Counted from the first letter of the stretch, positions 27,011 to 38,873 are shown. The stretch: 64,000 nt of DNA from Aldrovandia affinis (GCA_029706075.1 JAINUG010000039.1:3724001-3788000), one strand, 5' to 3'. Notes: generated from the sequence alone by a model not told the origin. Numbers and translations: made by a program.

Positions 27011-29600
27011 ATAATATATACTGAAACGGGCAACCAGTGGTCACCATATGGCTACCAACTCAACTATGAAGGACATTTGACATAAAAAATTATTTTTTAT
27101 TATTGTGTCATGTCAAAGTCAGCAGAAAGGAAGAGTGGGATACACTCCAGAACAGACACTGACGGAAGTGACACCCCCAGCCATACCCCTCTATATAAGC
27201 AACACTTTTTTAACGTAAGTGGCACATTGGTTTGATGCTGGAAGGGGAGGTAGCTGAAATAATCATTTAGCCATTTATCTTTGAAGCAGCCATTTTCCAC
27301 TTCAAACATTTATTTTGTGAGGAGAAGTTTTGTTAAATATTGACATTTGTTTGATAAAGCAGACAAATTATTTCCTACGGCTCACAAGCTTGTGAGACAC
27401 AATTGAGCAGAGCTAGTTCCTCGTTGCTAAATTACAGTTATAAAACCGATCAAAAGTGTCTATGTAGGGCAAGATTCAATGATCCACAACCTGGTTAATA
27501 TATCTATATTAACATAGTTAATGTTAATGTTAATATAGCTATTCAAGTGTGCCAAATATAGTTGTCTAGGAGATTTTGTTAATAAATTCTCTGTCATAAA
27601 ATTAAACCACCACCACCACAGTATATTGACAAACAATACTATAGCTGTTAATATGGGAAAGATAATCACCATAAAAGCAAAACACAAGGTGCACTTCTGC
27701 AGCAGTTCCATCGCCTATGCACGGTCATGAATTTCCGATAAGTACACCGAGCCAATATCGATTAAAATACCTAATGGTCTTGTCACGTACCTAGCAGACA
27801 TCAGGGATTAAATTTGTATGAGGTGCAGAAGGCGCAACGCCGCATGTCCGCACAGGGTGAGTGAGATACACTTTCATGGATAACTCATCACAATGTAGCC
27901 CAGGACAACAGAAAGAAAAGAAACCCAGCAGCGGGATGTCATGAGACAAAAGAGCTTTAGACGTCTCATTTTATACTTTAATCACATCTCACCCAGGTGT
28001 CCTAAATGCCTCCCTGTTCCCTGGGGTCTCTTAAAAGTCAAGCATGAGCCAGTCACGGCGTGATCAGGAGCAGCCATTTTCCCTGCCTTGTACACAGATC
28101 GCTACGTTTGCATTTCAAATCAACGTTTTTTTGAGACAGGAAACCTCCCTTTTAGAGGTAAATCACAAGTTGAAGTACTTTACCAGGGCTAGACAGGAAC
28201 TCAAACCACCTAACACCTCTTGTGTAATATATTATATTAAAGAATTGCCAGGAGTGAGCAATGATTTCAGATCATGACACAGATATGACTGCAGTCATCA
28301 GTTTGGTTACCGTGGGGTAAAATGTGAAACAGGATGACTTCTTCACTCTGTTTCACACTTTTTCTGGATCTGACACAATCATTGTTTACTCTTATCTTAT
28401 GTAGTTTTATTCATTTATGTGTTTCCTTTACAGGACTGGCATGTTGTTTTCTGCAAAAAATACACGGTTGCTTTTTATTTATGTCAAAGTTGATCATTGA
28501 AATTAACAAAATAATTAGTATAATTAAATTCAGTATTGCACTTGAGCACTCAAGTATTGCTCTTGAAGTATTGCACTTGCAATCAAGTACGTTGTGTAAT
28601 GTAGTGAAGCATTACACAACATTATGATAAAGAACATTTTAATTTGAACCTAATATCTAGTTCTGTACACATGTATATCATATTTAAAGTAATAGCTATA
28701 ATTTGCAAATAAACTTATGTTTCAGTCAACAAGAGGCTCTCACATTTCAATGAGAAACAGACAGGTTTTCTAATGTAATTTTTGCAAGCACACAACATAG
28801 TCTTTTTCTTATTTTTTAAAAGAAAAATATGGTAGTTAATTGCTCAACCCTGATATATCATATTGCCCCTCACTGCATTCGAGACTCAAGAAGCATGTTT
28901 GAAATGTCATTGTGCAAATGGGTGCACACAAATAGTTTCATAATTTCCTGTACAAAAAGTACACTGTTGCAAGTTTCTCAACAGTGAGCCATCAGTTCAA
29001 ATGGAATTACCCTCCAGGCCAGAATGGTCTTATCATAAATATTTGAGAGACATTTCCTTAATTAGTTTTAAAGTTTCGTCTTTATATAACAGCTGTAAAC
29101 TGACAATTTAGCCCTGCAAATTGAAAGAGGGAAGCTAAACACGCCCTCTGTCTGTGCTTCTGATAACAGTTTATGAGCGGTCCTCCTGATTATTATATAT
29201 ATATACACACACACTGATATATTGAAAGAATCAAGTTGGCAGCTTTGGTCTGCTGAAATGTATAGTAAGACTGGAACAAAATGAACAAAACTTGGCATCA
29301 TATTTAATATCTAGTCCTTAGCTCACATTAGAAACATTGCAGTACATTTACCAGCCATCTTCATTGAGATGGGAGTCGTTTGATGTAATTGTATTTCACA
29401 GTTCCATGAGTTTACAGGTTAATATTGCACAGTGATTGCACAGCAATTAAAAACTTAAACAAACATTTAAGTTCAATGTGACTAGAGCAAATCTTAGCAA
29501 GGGGGAAATGTCACATAGTTTTGGTCCCAAAACTCTCAAGACGACACAAGTAGGTAATTAAAGATGTAAGTACATTGAATGATACCATAACAGTAAGGTA
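27011..29600. other. Intron, AT-rich, no gene seen
   Basis: Contains a short TTAATG/TTAATA repeat near 27495-27540 and an 11-bp-arm hairpin at 28591-28620. A repeat-poor patch at 27960-28130 could be regulatory, but the case is weak. Confidence 0.55.
28591..28620. repeat. Perfect inverted repeat (11-bp arms, 8-base loop)
   Basis: GTTGTGTAATG, loop TAGTGAAG, CATTACACAAC. Confidence 0.9.
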
Positions 29601-29669
29601 GTTATGGCACTAACCACTCAGAGCACAATCCAGAACAGTTAACATAGAAAAGGTTTATCAAAATATAGC

Positions 29670-30152
29670 AAGATAACGACCAGAAACACACCTTGAGGTT
29701 GTGCAAGAACTATCTGGTGAAGGAGGAATGTGAAGGACAACTCAAACTAATGACCTGGCCTGCCCAGTGTCCAGACCTCAATCCCATAGAACTTGTATGG
29801 GACGAACTGGACAGAAGAGTGAAAGCAAAGCAACCCACAAGTGTTTCTGGGAATTGCTGCAGGAGAGCTGGGAAGACCCTGTCGGGTGATTTCCTGCTGA
29901 AACTTATTAACCGAATGGCCCGTGTTTGTGAGGCTGTTGTAAAGGCAAAGGGTGGCTTTGAGGAATTTTGAGGAATTCAAGATTTAGAGACCATTTTCAA
30001 TTGTCTTGAACATTGCTTTGATGTTCCTTATGTTTATTGTTACATGTGTTTTTTTGTCATTTTCAAGTATTTACAGAAACATATACGGTGTAAAACATTG
30101 TCAATAATGAAATAAACCTAATTTCCAGCAGGAAACTTTTGACTGGTACTAT
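29670..30152 (+). mobile_element. Tc1/mariner element, 5' truncated
   Basis: Only the C-terminal transposase region and the right end remain. The right terminus reads GAAACTTTTGACTGGTAC, a standard teleost Tc1 end. No matching left end was found within about 200 bases upstream. Confidence 0.85.
29693..29971 (+). pseudogene. Tc1 transposase C-terminus
   Basis: RLCKNYLVKEE, then MTWPAQCPDLNPIELVWDEL and DRRVKAKQPTS are Tc1 signatures. The last catalytic Glu (NPIE) is retained, but the N-terminal DNA-binding part and the first catalytic residues are gone. After QPTS the frame departs from the family consensus, pointing to a frameshift near 29850. Confidence 0.88.
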
Positions 30153-30157
30153 ATATT

Positions 30158-30183
30158 TTAAGCATTTAGCAGATGCTCTTACA
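30158..30183 (-). mobile_element. SINE tail fragment
   Basis: AAGCATTTAGCAGATGCTCT is the complement of the SINE tail AGAGCRTCTGCTAAATGCTT. Only the tail is present, wedged between two Tc1 relics. Confidence 0.6.
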
Positions 30184-30185
30184 GG

Positions 30186-30225
<40 letters not shown>

Positions 30226-30230
30226 GCACA
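30186..30230. repeat. (TA)n(CA)n compound microsatellite
   Basis: About 11 TA units followed by about 11 CA units, directly abutting a Tc1 terminus. Confidence 0.95.
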
Positions 30231-30737
30231 CAGGTAACTGCCCAACTAAAATAAACACTTGAGTAAATGAAAGGTTCTGGCAGCTCTGTTGTGACGTGGG
30301 TCCTTTCGCTGGCACTCCACCCCTTAGAAGGCAAGGTAGACACCAATAAATGCCATTCTGAGTGATCACCTTCATCCTGTAGTGAAGCATTTCTATCCTG
30401 ATGGGAGTGGTCTCTTCCAGGATGACAATGCCCCCAGGTTTTATGAGCATGAAAACGATATAAAGCATATGCCATGGCTGTCTCAGTCACCAGATCGGAA
30501 CCCAATTGAACACTTATGGGAGATTCTGGAGCAGCACCTGAGACAGAGTTTTACACAAAACACCAAATGATGGAATTTCTTGTGGAAGAATGGTGCTGCA
30601 TACCTCCAATACAGTTCCAGACATTTGTAGAATGTATGTCAAGGTGGACTGAAGCTGTTCTGCCAGCTCGTGGTGGCCCAACACCATATTAAGATATTAA
30701 GACACTTTATGTTGCTGTTTCCTTTATTTTGGCAGTG
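30231..30737 (+). mobile_element. Tc1-type element with partial transposase
   Basis: Left end CAGGTAACTGCC; right end TTTCCTTTATTTTGGCAGTG gives the inverted match. The plus-strand frame at 30382-30570 reads GLFQDDNAPRF ... LSQSPDRNPIEHLWEILEQHLRQ, the second Asp and the Glu regions of a Tc1 DDE enzyme. The N-terminal half is deleted. Confidence 0.87.
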
Positions 30738-31680
30738 TATATGTATACACACACATTTTATGCAAAATATTTTGATATACAAAAATGGAATATATGCACT
30801 GTATATGCACTGTAAAATGGCAGCCATCTAGTAATGCGCCTATTGAGCTGCAGCAAAAGACAGTGTGTAGCTGGTCTAAACATTCCTGTTCCATGGGCTG
30901 TAAATTGTATTGAAATACAAACATGGAGGGATCACACTGAGACAGTGTGAAATTTGCTTAACACTGTCACATTAAAACAGTCATCGACTGATCAGCCACT
31001 GAGACACAGAAACGCAGGGACTGCATGACTGCTTCCTTTGCCCCCCTCCCTCCTGCCTGGACCCCTCCAACACACAATACACACCTGTCTCCCTCACCGC
31101 CTCGCTGAGACTCGCCGAAACGCGCACCTATTCTCCCGCCGGGAAGCAGGTGGCGTGTGGTGATGTTTACGGAAAGTCTTCAAAACTGGCAGCTGGTGAG
31201 AGGCAACTCAGACAGCTGCAGCCCCGCACAAGTGGGGGGGAAGGAGGAGAAAGCAAACAGTGCTAATACCCTCAGGGCTGTCGACTCCCAATTCCCCAAA
31301 CCTGTGCTGCTTTTAACCAGGCAAACAGAGGAAAAAACTGTTGCAGTCAAACTAAATTATTGCCTTTTTCCAGCCAATCTGTTTTTCCCCAGCTACAGGA
31401 GGCAGGGCCCAGGCAGATCAGTTCAGTGTGTGTGGATGGAAAGTGAATGACAGCCCCTGCTTAATTATCACTTGTAGTGATAGTCAAAGAAGAAATGAAG
31501 ATGGTGCTTGTTGATGTTTTTATGTTTTTTGGGGCTACAACTGATAGTGCCACTTGTGAACCCGGATTCAATCAGCAGTTCTCCTCAGCTTTGACTCACA
31601 AATAAATGCATATGTTAGCTTTTATTTTTCCAATTTCAAGTTCATCTTAACAAAACTAGCACTGAGAGTCAAAGTTAAGG
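30738..31680. other. Intron, no gene; small MITE at 31561-31695
   Basis: Apart from the MITE, no coding or RNA feature is supported. The stretch 31020-31150 is C-rich. Confidence 0.55.
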
Positions 31681-31695
31681 ACTGAATCCAGGCCT
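31561..31695. mobile_element. Short MITE, GCCTGGATTCAAT family
   Basis: The left end CCCGGATTCAATCAGCAG...CTTTGACTCA faces the right end TGAGAGTCAAAG...GAATCCAGGCCT; the two are inverted matches over about 38 bases. The same ends occur at 36611-36820. Confidence 0.72.
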
Positions 31696-31699
31696 CGGT

Positions 31700-32900
31700 T
31701 CTCTGGTCTTAGCCGTTTCGCAGAGGACAGCATTAAAAAGGCCCAAACTTTGTTTGGCTACTGCAAGGTTACCGAAAACTCCCTCCAAACTTCCTGAGGG
31801 GTTGTGAACACGAGAAAGCGGGTCCAGCAGATAAATCACTGGCACAGATCAGACGGCAGATCGGGAGGCAGAGACAAAAGATGCTGACAAGCGGTGGGCA
31901 TCGGGCAGGGACATCCCAGGGATCGTTCTCAAATGGGAGCTGCCCTGGTTTCGCGCCAAGCTTCCCCAGGAGAACGGGCAAGGTGACGCTCGACAAGTTA
32001 ACCGGAGTGATTTAGCAGCCGGATGAGCTGTCCTGCATACGTCTATCTCTCTCCTCTCTCTCTCTCCCTCTCTCTCCGATCCAGTCCTCTCACCGTTCAC
32101 GCATCACGGCGCCAGCGCGTTCGATTAAGTGCTTCGACGAAAGCAATAAATAAATATGTGAAATTCATAACTCTTTATCATCCATTTGGGAGAGCGGGGC
32201 CCGTTGCCGGGGGAAAAGGGGCCCTTCGGGATATAGGGGAGAACAAAGTAGGCGAAGACCGAAATTGCCTCTCTGAACATTAGCATATAATCACGTTGCT
32301 GTTCGGAGATAAACTGTAAACTAAGCAAACGATTTATTTTACGAGCTGCACCTCAATCTATTTATGACTTCTGCAAAAGAAACGCTTATGTGACCCTGGG
32401 TCCAAATCATAAAGCGCGGCGCGCTTAATTTTCTTTGCTCAATTATCTATGACGTTAAATGCACTTTTGAAGATAGAGAACAGTTTGGAGTTTCCTTCTT
32501 TTTTTCTCCCCGGCATAGATTACTTGACAGATCTTTGCAGGGCAAATTGAAACGTGGAGAAAAAGCCCTAAGGACCTCTGTCTATGTATTAATCTAAAGC
32601 ACTAAAACAGCTTGCAAACGCAGAGCGAAGGTGGAGAACGTGCGAGAAAAAAAAGCCTGTTGTCGTTATTAATTTACTTGTCGGCCATCGCACGATCAGA
32701 TAAAATACCTGCCGGTTTCCGACGGTTACGCCGGTCGGCATTCCTTACCTTCTACATCACGCCGAAATGGTTTCAAACGGGAAGGAGGCACCCTCAAACC
32801 CCCGGCAGAAACTACGCGCTACACTTTGGTTCGACATCGAGTGAACATCTCAAAAATCAGCTGTCCTAAAAGAAACAGATGGCCGGGTGATGATGAGGTT
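31700..32900. promoter_or_regulatory. Candidate regulatory block
   Basis: Repeat-poor 1.2 kb with GC-balanced texture, TAAT- and ATAAA-rich motifs (GCAATAAATAAATATG near 32140, GCGCGCTTAATTTTC near 32418) and a CTCTC tract at 32044-32078. Several frames stay open by chance. Called as CNE candidate on texture. Confidence 0.36.
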
Positions 32901-33049
32901 GAAACAACTGATGCAACCAACGGCAACACGGAGCATTAATGATGTCACTGGTGATTAGGTCACTCGATTCCTCGAATGGACTCGGGTAGAGGGTCAGGGC
33001 AATTTACGAAGTACTCCGGATGCCCACCTATGCAGTGATACCACATCGA

Positions 33050-33580
33050 ATTTGCACGGCGACAAAACTGTTATGAAAAGTTAAAGAATAGAACGATCGC
33101 AATTGCCATTGCCGTTTCACGGGACTGGAAATTGATACAAAAAAAACCTCCCATTTCCACAACAAAGACAGGAAATCCCGCACAGATTTGTACGTTTCTA
33201 TTTTTTGCAGCATTTACCTTTAGAAACTGGAACAGAGAACAAATACTGCCTGGAGCTGGCAGACACCTGCAATGTATTTTCTTTCCCCCTGACATTAAAG
33301 TCCTTCACAGAAATCAGATTTTAATAAATCATCTTGGAGTCTGACAGAGTTTATCTCTGGGGGTCGCTTTGACTCCAGAGCAACTCGCAGACAGACAAAG
33401 CGGGGGCCGATACAATGTGAAATTAAATACCGTCAGCAGACTGAAACAAAGGAGCGAATCTGTCACGCCGAACGCTTTACTGCAATGGCAAGAAGAAGAA
33501 AAAAACCCCAGAAAAACTGCCACCACAATTTGAAGTACTGCAAAGATTGGAGCGATCCATTTACTCCTGTCTCATTTACT
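33050..33580. promoter_or_regulatory. Candidate regulatory block
   Basis: Continues the repeat-poor zone, including CCTGACATTAAAGTCC and TTTTAATAAATCATC. Function inferred from clustering with neighbouring blocks. Confidence 0.32.
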
Positions 33581-33603
33581 CTCATTTGAGTCTTTGTTGG
33601 ATC

Positions 33604-33643
33604 ACCCCCCACACACACACACACACACACCCCCACCCGCACC
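33604..33643. repeat. (CA)n within a C-rich tract
   Basis: CCCCCCACACAC run of about 12 CA units. Confidence 0.93.
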
Positions 33644-33756
33644 AGAGAATGTCATGACTGACCATGACATACATTTTTATTGAAATGAGAATATTTACGA
33701 TTGCAATAACAACTTGACCAAAAATATCCCGCTATCGTGTACAATTTCCTCTTATG

Positions 33757-33797
33757 TATACAGTACGCCATCTCTGGATAAGAGTCATCTCCTAAGT
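33757..33797 (+). mobile_element. Possible SINE tail remnant
   Basis: ATCTCTGGATAAGAGTCATC followed by TCCTAAGTC resembles the SINE tail CTCTGGATAAGAGCGTCTGC. Only 40 bases are alignable, so it is tentative. Confidence 0.45.
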
Positions 33798-33959
33798 CAA
33801 GAGGAGGGGTCACACTTTTGGCATCAACTCAGGCCCCTTTTCGAAATCGCACAGTTATTTAGCATGCCCAATATTCATTTTAACTTTACGCGTCTAGCAT
33901 CTCTGTTTTATAGCAGCACGTTGCCAGAACATTTATCTGGGTTAACATTTACTTTTAAG

Positions 33960-34620
33960 TACTATTTTCCTGTTTTGTTTCCTAAAACGTACAAGATGCA
34001 AGCGCATGCTGTATCACACAGAGTGGTCTCAAATGAGCCAGCGCAAATGGGAGATTTTAATGAGAGAGTGGAATTGTTTGTTTGAGGAGCTTAATTTGCT
34101 CTACTCTCCTAAATGTTATTAATTACAGCGAAGAAGCCCCCAGCCCGCGCTAATGGTGGGAACACTGTGACCCAAGGGGGCGCTTAATCTACTGAAACTG
34201 TCCACAGTTGGACTCCCGGAGTGGACTCCCGGTATGTTCGCTATCTATGTAAACTGACGTCTTCCTGTTAAGACCGCTGTTGGTATGCAGCCATTTGCTG
34301 CCGAATCCATCGCGTTGAAAGGGGGCTGCCACTTCTCCCCAACCCCGCGACATTGTTATTAGCTTGTTCCTGACACCGCACATCCTACCGTTTTTGATTA
34401 TGAACATGAAATCTTGGCCCGAAGCGGAGTGGCGCCAGATGCACGCGCACGAGTCAAATAATCACACGTATAACCCTACTCAGAGGCCGACATCGCTTGA
34501 TAGAATACATTTCAAGAGAGAAGTGCTGAGAGCAGCACATTTGCATGGAGGCAGGGCAGGAAAGGGCCTTTCTTTATCACACATGGATTAAATAAAGCAC
34601 TGATACGCCATAGAGTTGAC
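33960..34620. promoter_or_regulatory. Candidate conserved non-coding element
   Basis: Contains TTAATGAGAGAGTGG, GTTATTAATTACAGCG, a perfect octamer ATTTGCAT at 34539-34546 and a CTCF-like site at 34170-34184. Repeat-poor. Regulatory role inferred. Confidence 0.4.
34170..34184 (+). promoter_or_regulatory. CTCF-like motif
   Basis: ACCCAAGGGGGCGCT matches 12 of 15 positions of the CTCF motif CCACCAGGGGGCGCT, with the GGGGGCGCT half perfect. Confidence 0.38.
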
Positions 34621-35018
34621 TCTCGGATATGCAGTAGCAATTCTGCCCCATTAGAATATTGCAATAAAAAGACGGACCATAAAGGAAAGACACCCACTTA
34701 CATTTGTTGCTGATTTTAGACGATGAATCCTCACTGTAACTGAAAGGGACACATGCATGTTTGATGCATGTAATCGGATCTCCGCGCCGCTCTCACGTTC
34801 CTTTGTGACTTTGAAAAGGCAGGGAGTAAGAGGACATCTGAAAACTACAAAGCCATTTGTTTTATTTTACTACCTTCAATCTCAGTCCCGGGAAACCATA
34901 AAATATAACCTTTGTTTTATTTTTCCTTTGGGGGGAAAAAATCAAACCAAGACTTGAGTTGCTCAACTTCTGGTCGCCAACCCGCCAGATTTAGCAACTG
35001 AATACGTGCACTTCCACC

Positions 35019-35062
35019 TTGCAGTCCTTGACAACACGTCAGCGTGTTGTCAAGCAGTGCAA
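35019..35062. repeat. Strong inverted repeat (12-bp arms, 4-base loop)
   Basis: CTTGACAACACG, loop TCAG, CGTGTTGTCAAG is a perfect hairpin. Outside a 3-by-3 internal loop the pairing resumes with TTGCA and TGCAA. Confidence 0.92.
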
Positions 35063-35703
35063 CAACACAATGGTATGAGCAATATATTCTATTTTGGACA
35101 ATACTCAAAATACATTACAATAACTATAATTTTCGGTTGACATTAATCAGATGTAAAAGCTTAAAAGTATTTTATTGAAATGATCCCAACTAATATGTAT
35201 TAATATTATTTGTACTTCAAGCCTTCAGATACCTGCAGTGCCAAGGCTGCCCTACATGTCTTGTTTTCTAACAAAATGTTTTTGGTACATCTGTATCTTT
35301 TAATCTTCTTATCCCAGCCCTCCCCACACACACACAGCTTTATGTTGCAGGATATTAACTTCCTGTTAAAGCTTGCTTGAATCATTTGTGGTTCCAGTAA
35401 GTATGTGGTCCCCAAGAGTCTGAGAGTGACTTCACTGAAGCAGTATGAGGTTAACAGAAAGGATGTATACGCAATGGACAAACCAGGAAGTCAGTATCAT
35501 ACATCATGCAGGCAAAATCACTTACAAATAAAGAAAATCCCACAGAGCCTGGATAAGTCATAATCATAATTATTTAAATGATACATGACCGCATTCTAGA
35601 TTGTGTGCAGCAAGCTATATTTTAAATACAGGTATGTTTCAGTGTTGGAAATTTGTATTGAAAAATAATATTCATTAATATCATTCAAAAATATTGTGGA
35701 AAG

Positions 35704-35743
<40 letters not shown>

Positions 35744-35940
35744 CAATACACAAGCCAGAAAATACACAGATGATCAGTTTTTCATTACTTTGAAAATATG
35801 CATTTTTGCAATGTGCGGCAATGAAAGAAAACAATAATTTAATACAAAGTACCGCTATGTAAAAAATGTTGTATCAAAGCGTTTCCTAATCTTATTTACA
35901 ATGGAATACTTCAAATTCTGCTAACTGTATCTAGGGCAAT
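35063..35940. other. Intron, AT-rich, no gene; CA microsatellite
   Basis: A (CA)n run of about 16 units lies at 35711-35742. No other feature supported. Confidence 0.6.
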
Positions 35941-36310
35941 AAATGTGTTATATTTCTTGACAAGGGTTTAGTCAATACAAAGGGAGGTAAAGCCACCCCC
36001 TTGAAAACCCTTCTCGTTCCATTAGAAAGAACTAGGTCACCCGCTCATAATTGTCAATCATGCAATAAATCTACCTCTGCCACAACTGGCTACCGCATTA
36101 GGGCAGAGAGAAAGCTTATTGGCACGCAACGTCTGCTTGACTGAATGCATTCTCTTTTCCAGAAAAAGCCAATTCACGAGTGAAGTTAAAGGATGTCGAA
36201 GATGCATCTCTAGCCTGAAGTGTGAGTCAGAAGCGTGGTGTCTTTCGATGGCCTATTTTAACAAGGTGCCGTTACATTTTATGGAGAAGGCACGTCACAG
36301 TCAGTTTGCT
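35940..36310. promoter_or_regulatory. Candidate conserved non-coding element
   Basis: Repeat-poor block with CTCATAATTGTCAATCATGC, GAATGCATTCTC and GTGCCGTTACATTTTATGG. Function inferred. Confidence 0.37.
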
Positions 36311-36610
36311 GCATAAGGACTGAAATCATCGATAGAATGTCTTTACGGGGTAAATGTTCAGAAAAGCTCTGTACGTTCATGGATCGGGGGGGCGGGGGGG
36401 GAGGGTGTGAAGAAAATCTCAATAATTATGCTCTCTATTGTGAAGTAAACTCGTTCCCTGAGTGAAAGACAGCCGCTGGACTGTATAAGTGTTGCTGTCT
36501 CAGCAACATGGGAGGGTTTTTTTTGGCCTCTTAACATGCATGTGTGTGTGTGCACACATGACTACACTTCACACATCCTGTAAAGCAAAACCAGCCAGCA
36601 TATGTCTTTC

Positions 36611-36820
36611 TGCCTGGATTCAATAAACATTTGTGATTAATTTTGACTCATAATTAAAATTCAAGACTACAGTATGTTTTTTTTTCTCTTCATAAACATA
36701 GTTTGACGAGTTCAGCGATCATCAAAATGAATGAAAAAAATTGTATTATCACTGAAATCCAGCAAAACTTGCATTATACTGAGAGTCAAAGTTAAGGACA
36801 CGTTAATTGAATCCAAGCCT
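36611..36820. mobile_element. MITE, GCCTGGATTCAAT family (210 bp)
   Basis: The left end TGCCTGGATTCAATAAACAT...TTTTGACTCA and the right end TGAGAGTCAAAG...AATTGAATCCAAGCCT are inverted matches over about 40 bases. Non-coding. The target duplication is not clear. Confidence 0.8.
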
Positions 36821-36939
36821 CATTGTCTTCGAACACACCTATTTGGAGCAACAAGAAAGCCCAGTGCTTTGTGGTTGACATAGAAAACATTGTTACTTAG
36901 CTTACCGTATGTTCTCCCTGGTAAACAGATAGCTTGTGG

Positions 36940-37660
36940 TAGTTATGCCCAGAGGCTATCAGCGACACACTTATTTGAACCAATCATTGTATTTTTCGGT
37001 GGAGCGCACCATCTTTTGATTGGTACAAACAAGTCAGCGATTGATGCTGAAAGAGGATCCCGATATACAGTAGGGGCGAATGAATTAGGAACTGAACCAG
37101 TTCCCTGCACAACACACACAGTGCAGTAATGATGGGTGAAAGAGGTATCATAACACCAAAAATGGGTGTGACTACCATATGCTACCAATTTGAACCAATC
37201 ATTGTGTTTTGTTGTGATGGGCAAACAACCTTTGATTGGTTCAAGAAAGTGACTGATTGAAAGCTCCGGTCCATTTTTGTTTTTTTTGTGTCATGATACC
37301 TCATTCGCCCTTTGCTAGTTAGTAGCCTTCAAATGATAAACCTCACTCCAAAGGGCAGAAATGTCCTGGAGCTAAACAGTCACAAGACTGCAGATGTTGC
37401 ACGGCTGTGAGAAAGTGAACTCGGCATCGGCCCACGGGTGACAGAGAGCTCCCTGGAGTAGAGCCCTCCAGGGGAAACCAGGAAATCGGCGCGGGTCTGA
37501 TTCCAAGTCCAGTCCCATAAAGTTAGTTATGGGAGAACGACAACAAGTGGATATCATGACACCAAATATGGGTGGATCTGCAAATGGCATATTGTAGCCA
37601 CACCCAATTCTGGTGCCACAATGCTTCATTCACCCCTCACTACATAAAGTACGATAGACA
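36940..37660. repeat. Unclassified repeat with direct and inverted copies
   Basis: TTTGAACCAATCATTGTRTTTT starts near 36972 and again near 37192, each followed within about 50 bases by TTTGATTGGT. ACACCAAAAATGGGTG (37154) recurs as ACACCAAATATGGGTG (37559) and, inverted, as CACCCAATTCTGGTG (37602). It could be a foldback or satellite-like element. Confidence 0.6.
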
Positions 37661-37716
37661 TAACAAGCCTGGCGCTCACGTGCAGCCACCAACAAAGTGC
37701 AGGATTCTTGGAGGAG

Positions 37717-37765
37717 CAGTTCCCAAACCTCCCAGGCTCACAACCCACTTAGTGAGTGTATACAT
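37717..37765. mobile_element. hAT terminal fragment
   Basis: CAGTTCCCAAACCTCCCAGG then CTCACAACCCACTTAG resembles a common hAT left end. The right end is not found. Confidence 0.5.
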
Positions 37766-38656
37766 TTTCCTGGACCCACACATTCTTGAAATGTAGCCTG
37801 TCTTATGTTCAAATGTCGAATTAACATGTTTTTAACACATGCACGTACATTGTAAATAGTACAGAGCAACGTGAGGCCAAACAACAGCTATAGCCTATGT
37901 GTGTCTCATTCTGTATACAAATATCATACAATGCTAATTGTAGACATAAAGTCCAGCTGTTTCAGAAAACATATTAGTATTGTATTTGAGATGTAAATAA
38001 GCTATTACTATTCCTGTAAACTGAAGCAGTGATTTCTCAAGTCTACATCCAATGTCATTAAAATAATCTAAACTGCTACTGACATTTCAGCTAAAACTTA
38101 ATATGTTTATACTCCCAAAAAAGTAAAACTTGGCAAGTAATATGTGAAAAATATGCATTTTTCTTACATCTTTAATCATGCAGTGCTGGAACACGGCTAT
38201 GGGGCTTACTCACCCATCCAGCCCGAGGAAAGGAAAGCACCATGAGCAGAACCCATTCGAAGCCAGAGAACGTGCTCAAAGGCCCGGCTCATCATTGCAC
38301 GGTCACCCGCTAATTCAGGCGAGTGCAGACGAGCATGCGCCCCCCTCCGAAACACATCCTGTCAACCAGCTGAGCACATCCTGTCAGCTGCCAGACAGGC
38401 GCCCAATCGAACAGAACTCCGCTAAACGGCCACCAGCTGAGCAGGATCAGGATTTGAGATATCAAGGCTGAGAAAAATGTTGCAAACTGTTTTAGGAATG
38501 GAAACGGTGCTGCATTGAGGACAGAATGCTGTTACATCTGCATGATTATGATTCTTGACTTTGCAGGATTCTAGTTACACCATAGTCGAACAAAGAAACA
38601 CATCTTAAACATCGCAAACCATGAACAGTGTAGCGTTCCAGGCGAACTGTGGAAAC
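37766..38656. other. Intron, no gene seen
   Basis: Unique sequence. The plus-strand frame at 38178-38471 matches no family. Confidence 0.55.
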
Positions 38657-38843
38657 CAGGGGCCTCATTTATAAAACAATCAGCACAGATTTTCCAACAA
38701 ATCCACGCCAAAGTTCAGATTTATAAAAACGGTCTTTGACGTACTTCCAGGTTCCAACTTGTGCCTTGTGGCATTGTTGGAGTACTGCAGGTATTCATAA
38801 ATCTAAGAGCGCAAACATGTTGTCTGCTGCCTAATTGTTTCCT

Positions 38844-38873
38844 CATTATTATTATTATTATTATTATTAGTAT

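Noticed and set aside
36940..37660. CRISPR-like array
   Set aside because: The repeats are few, unequal and in both orientations, in a vertebrate genome; there are no regular spacers or cas genes.
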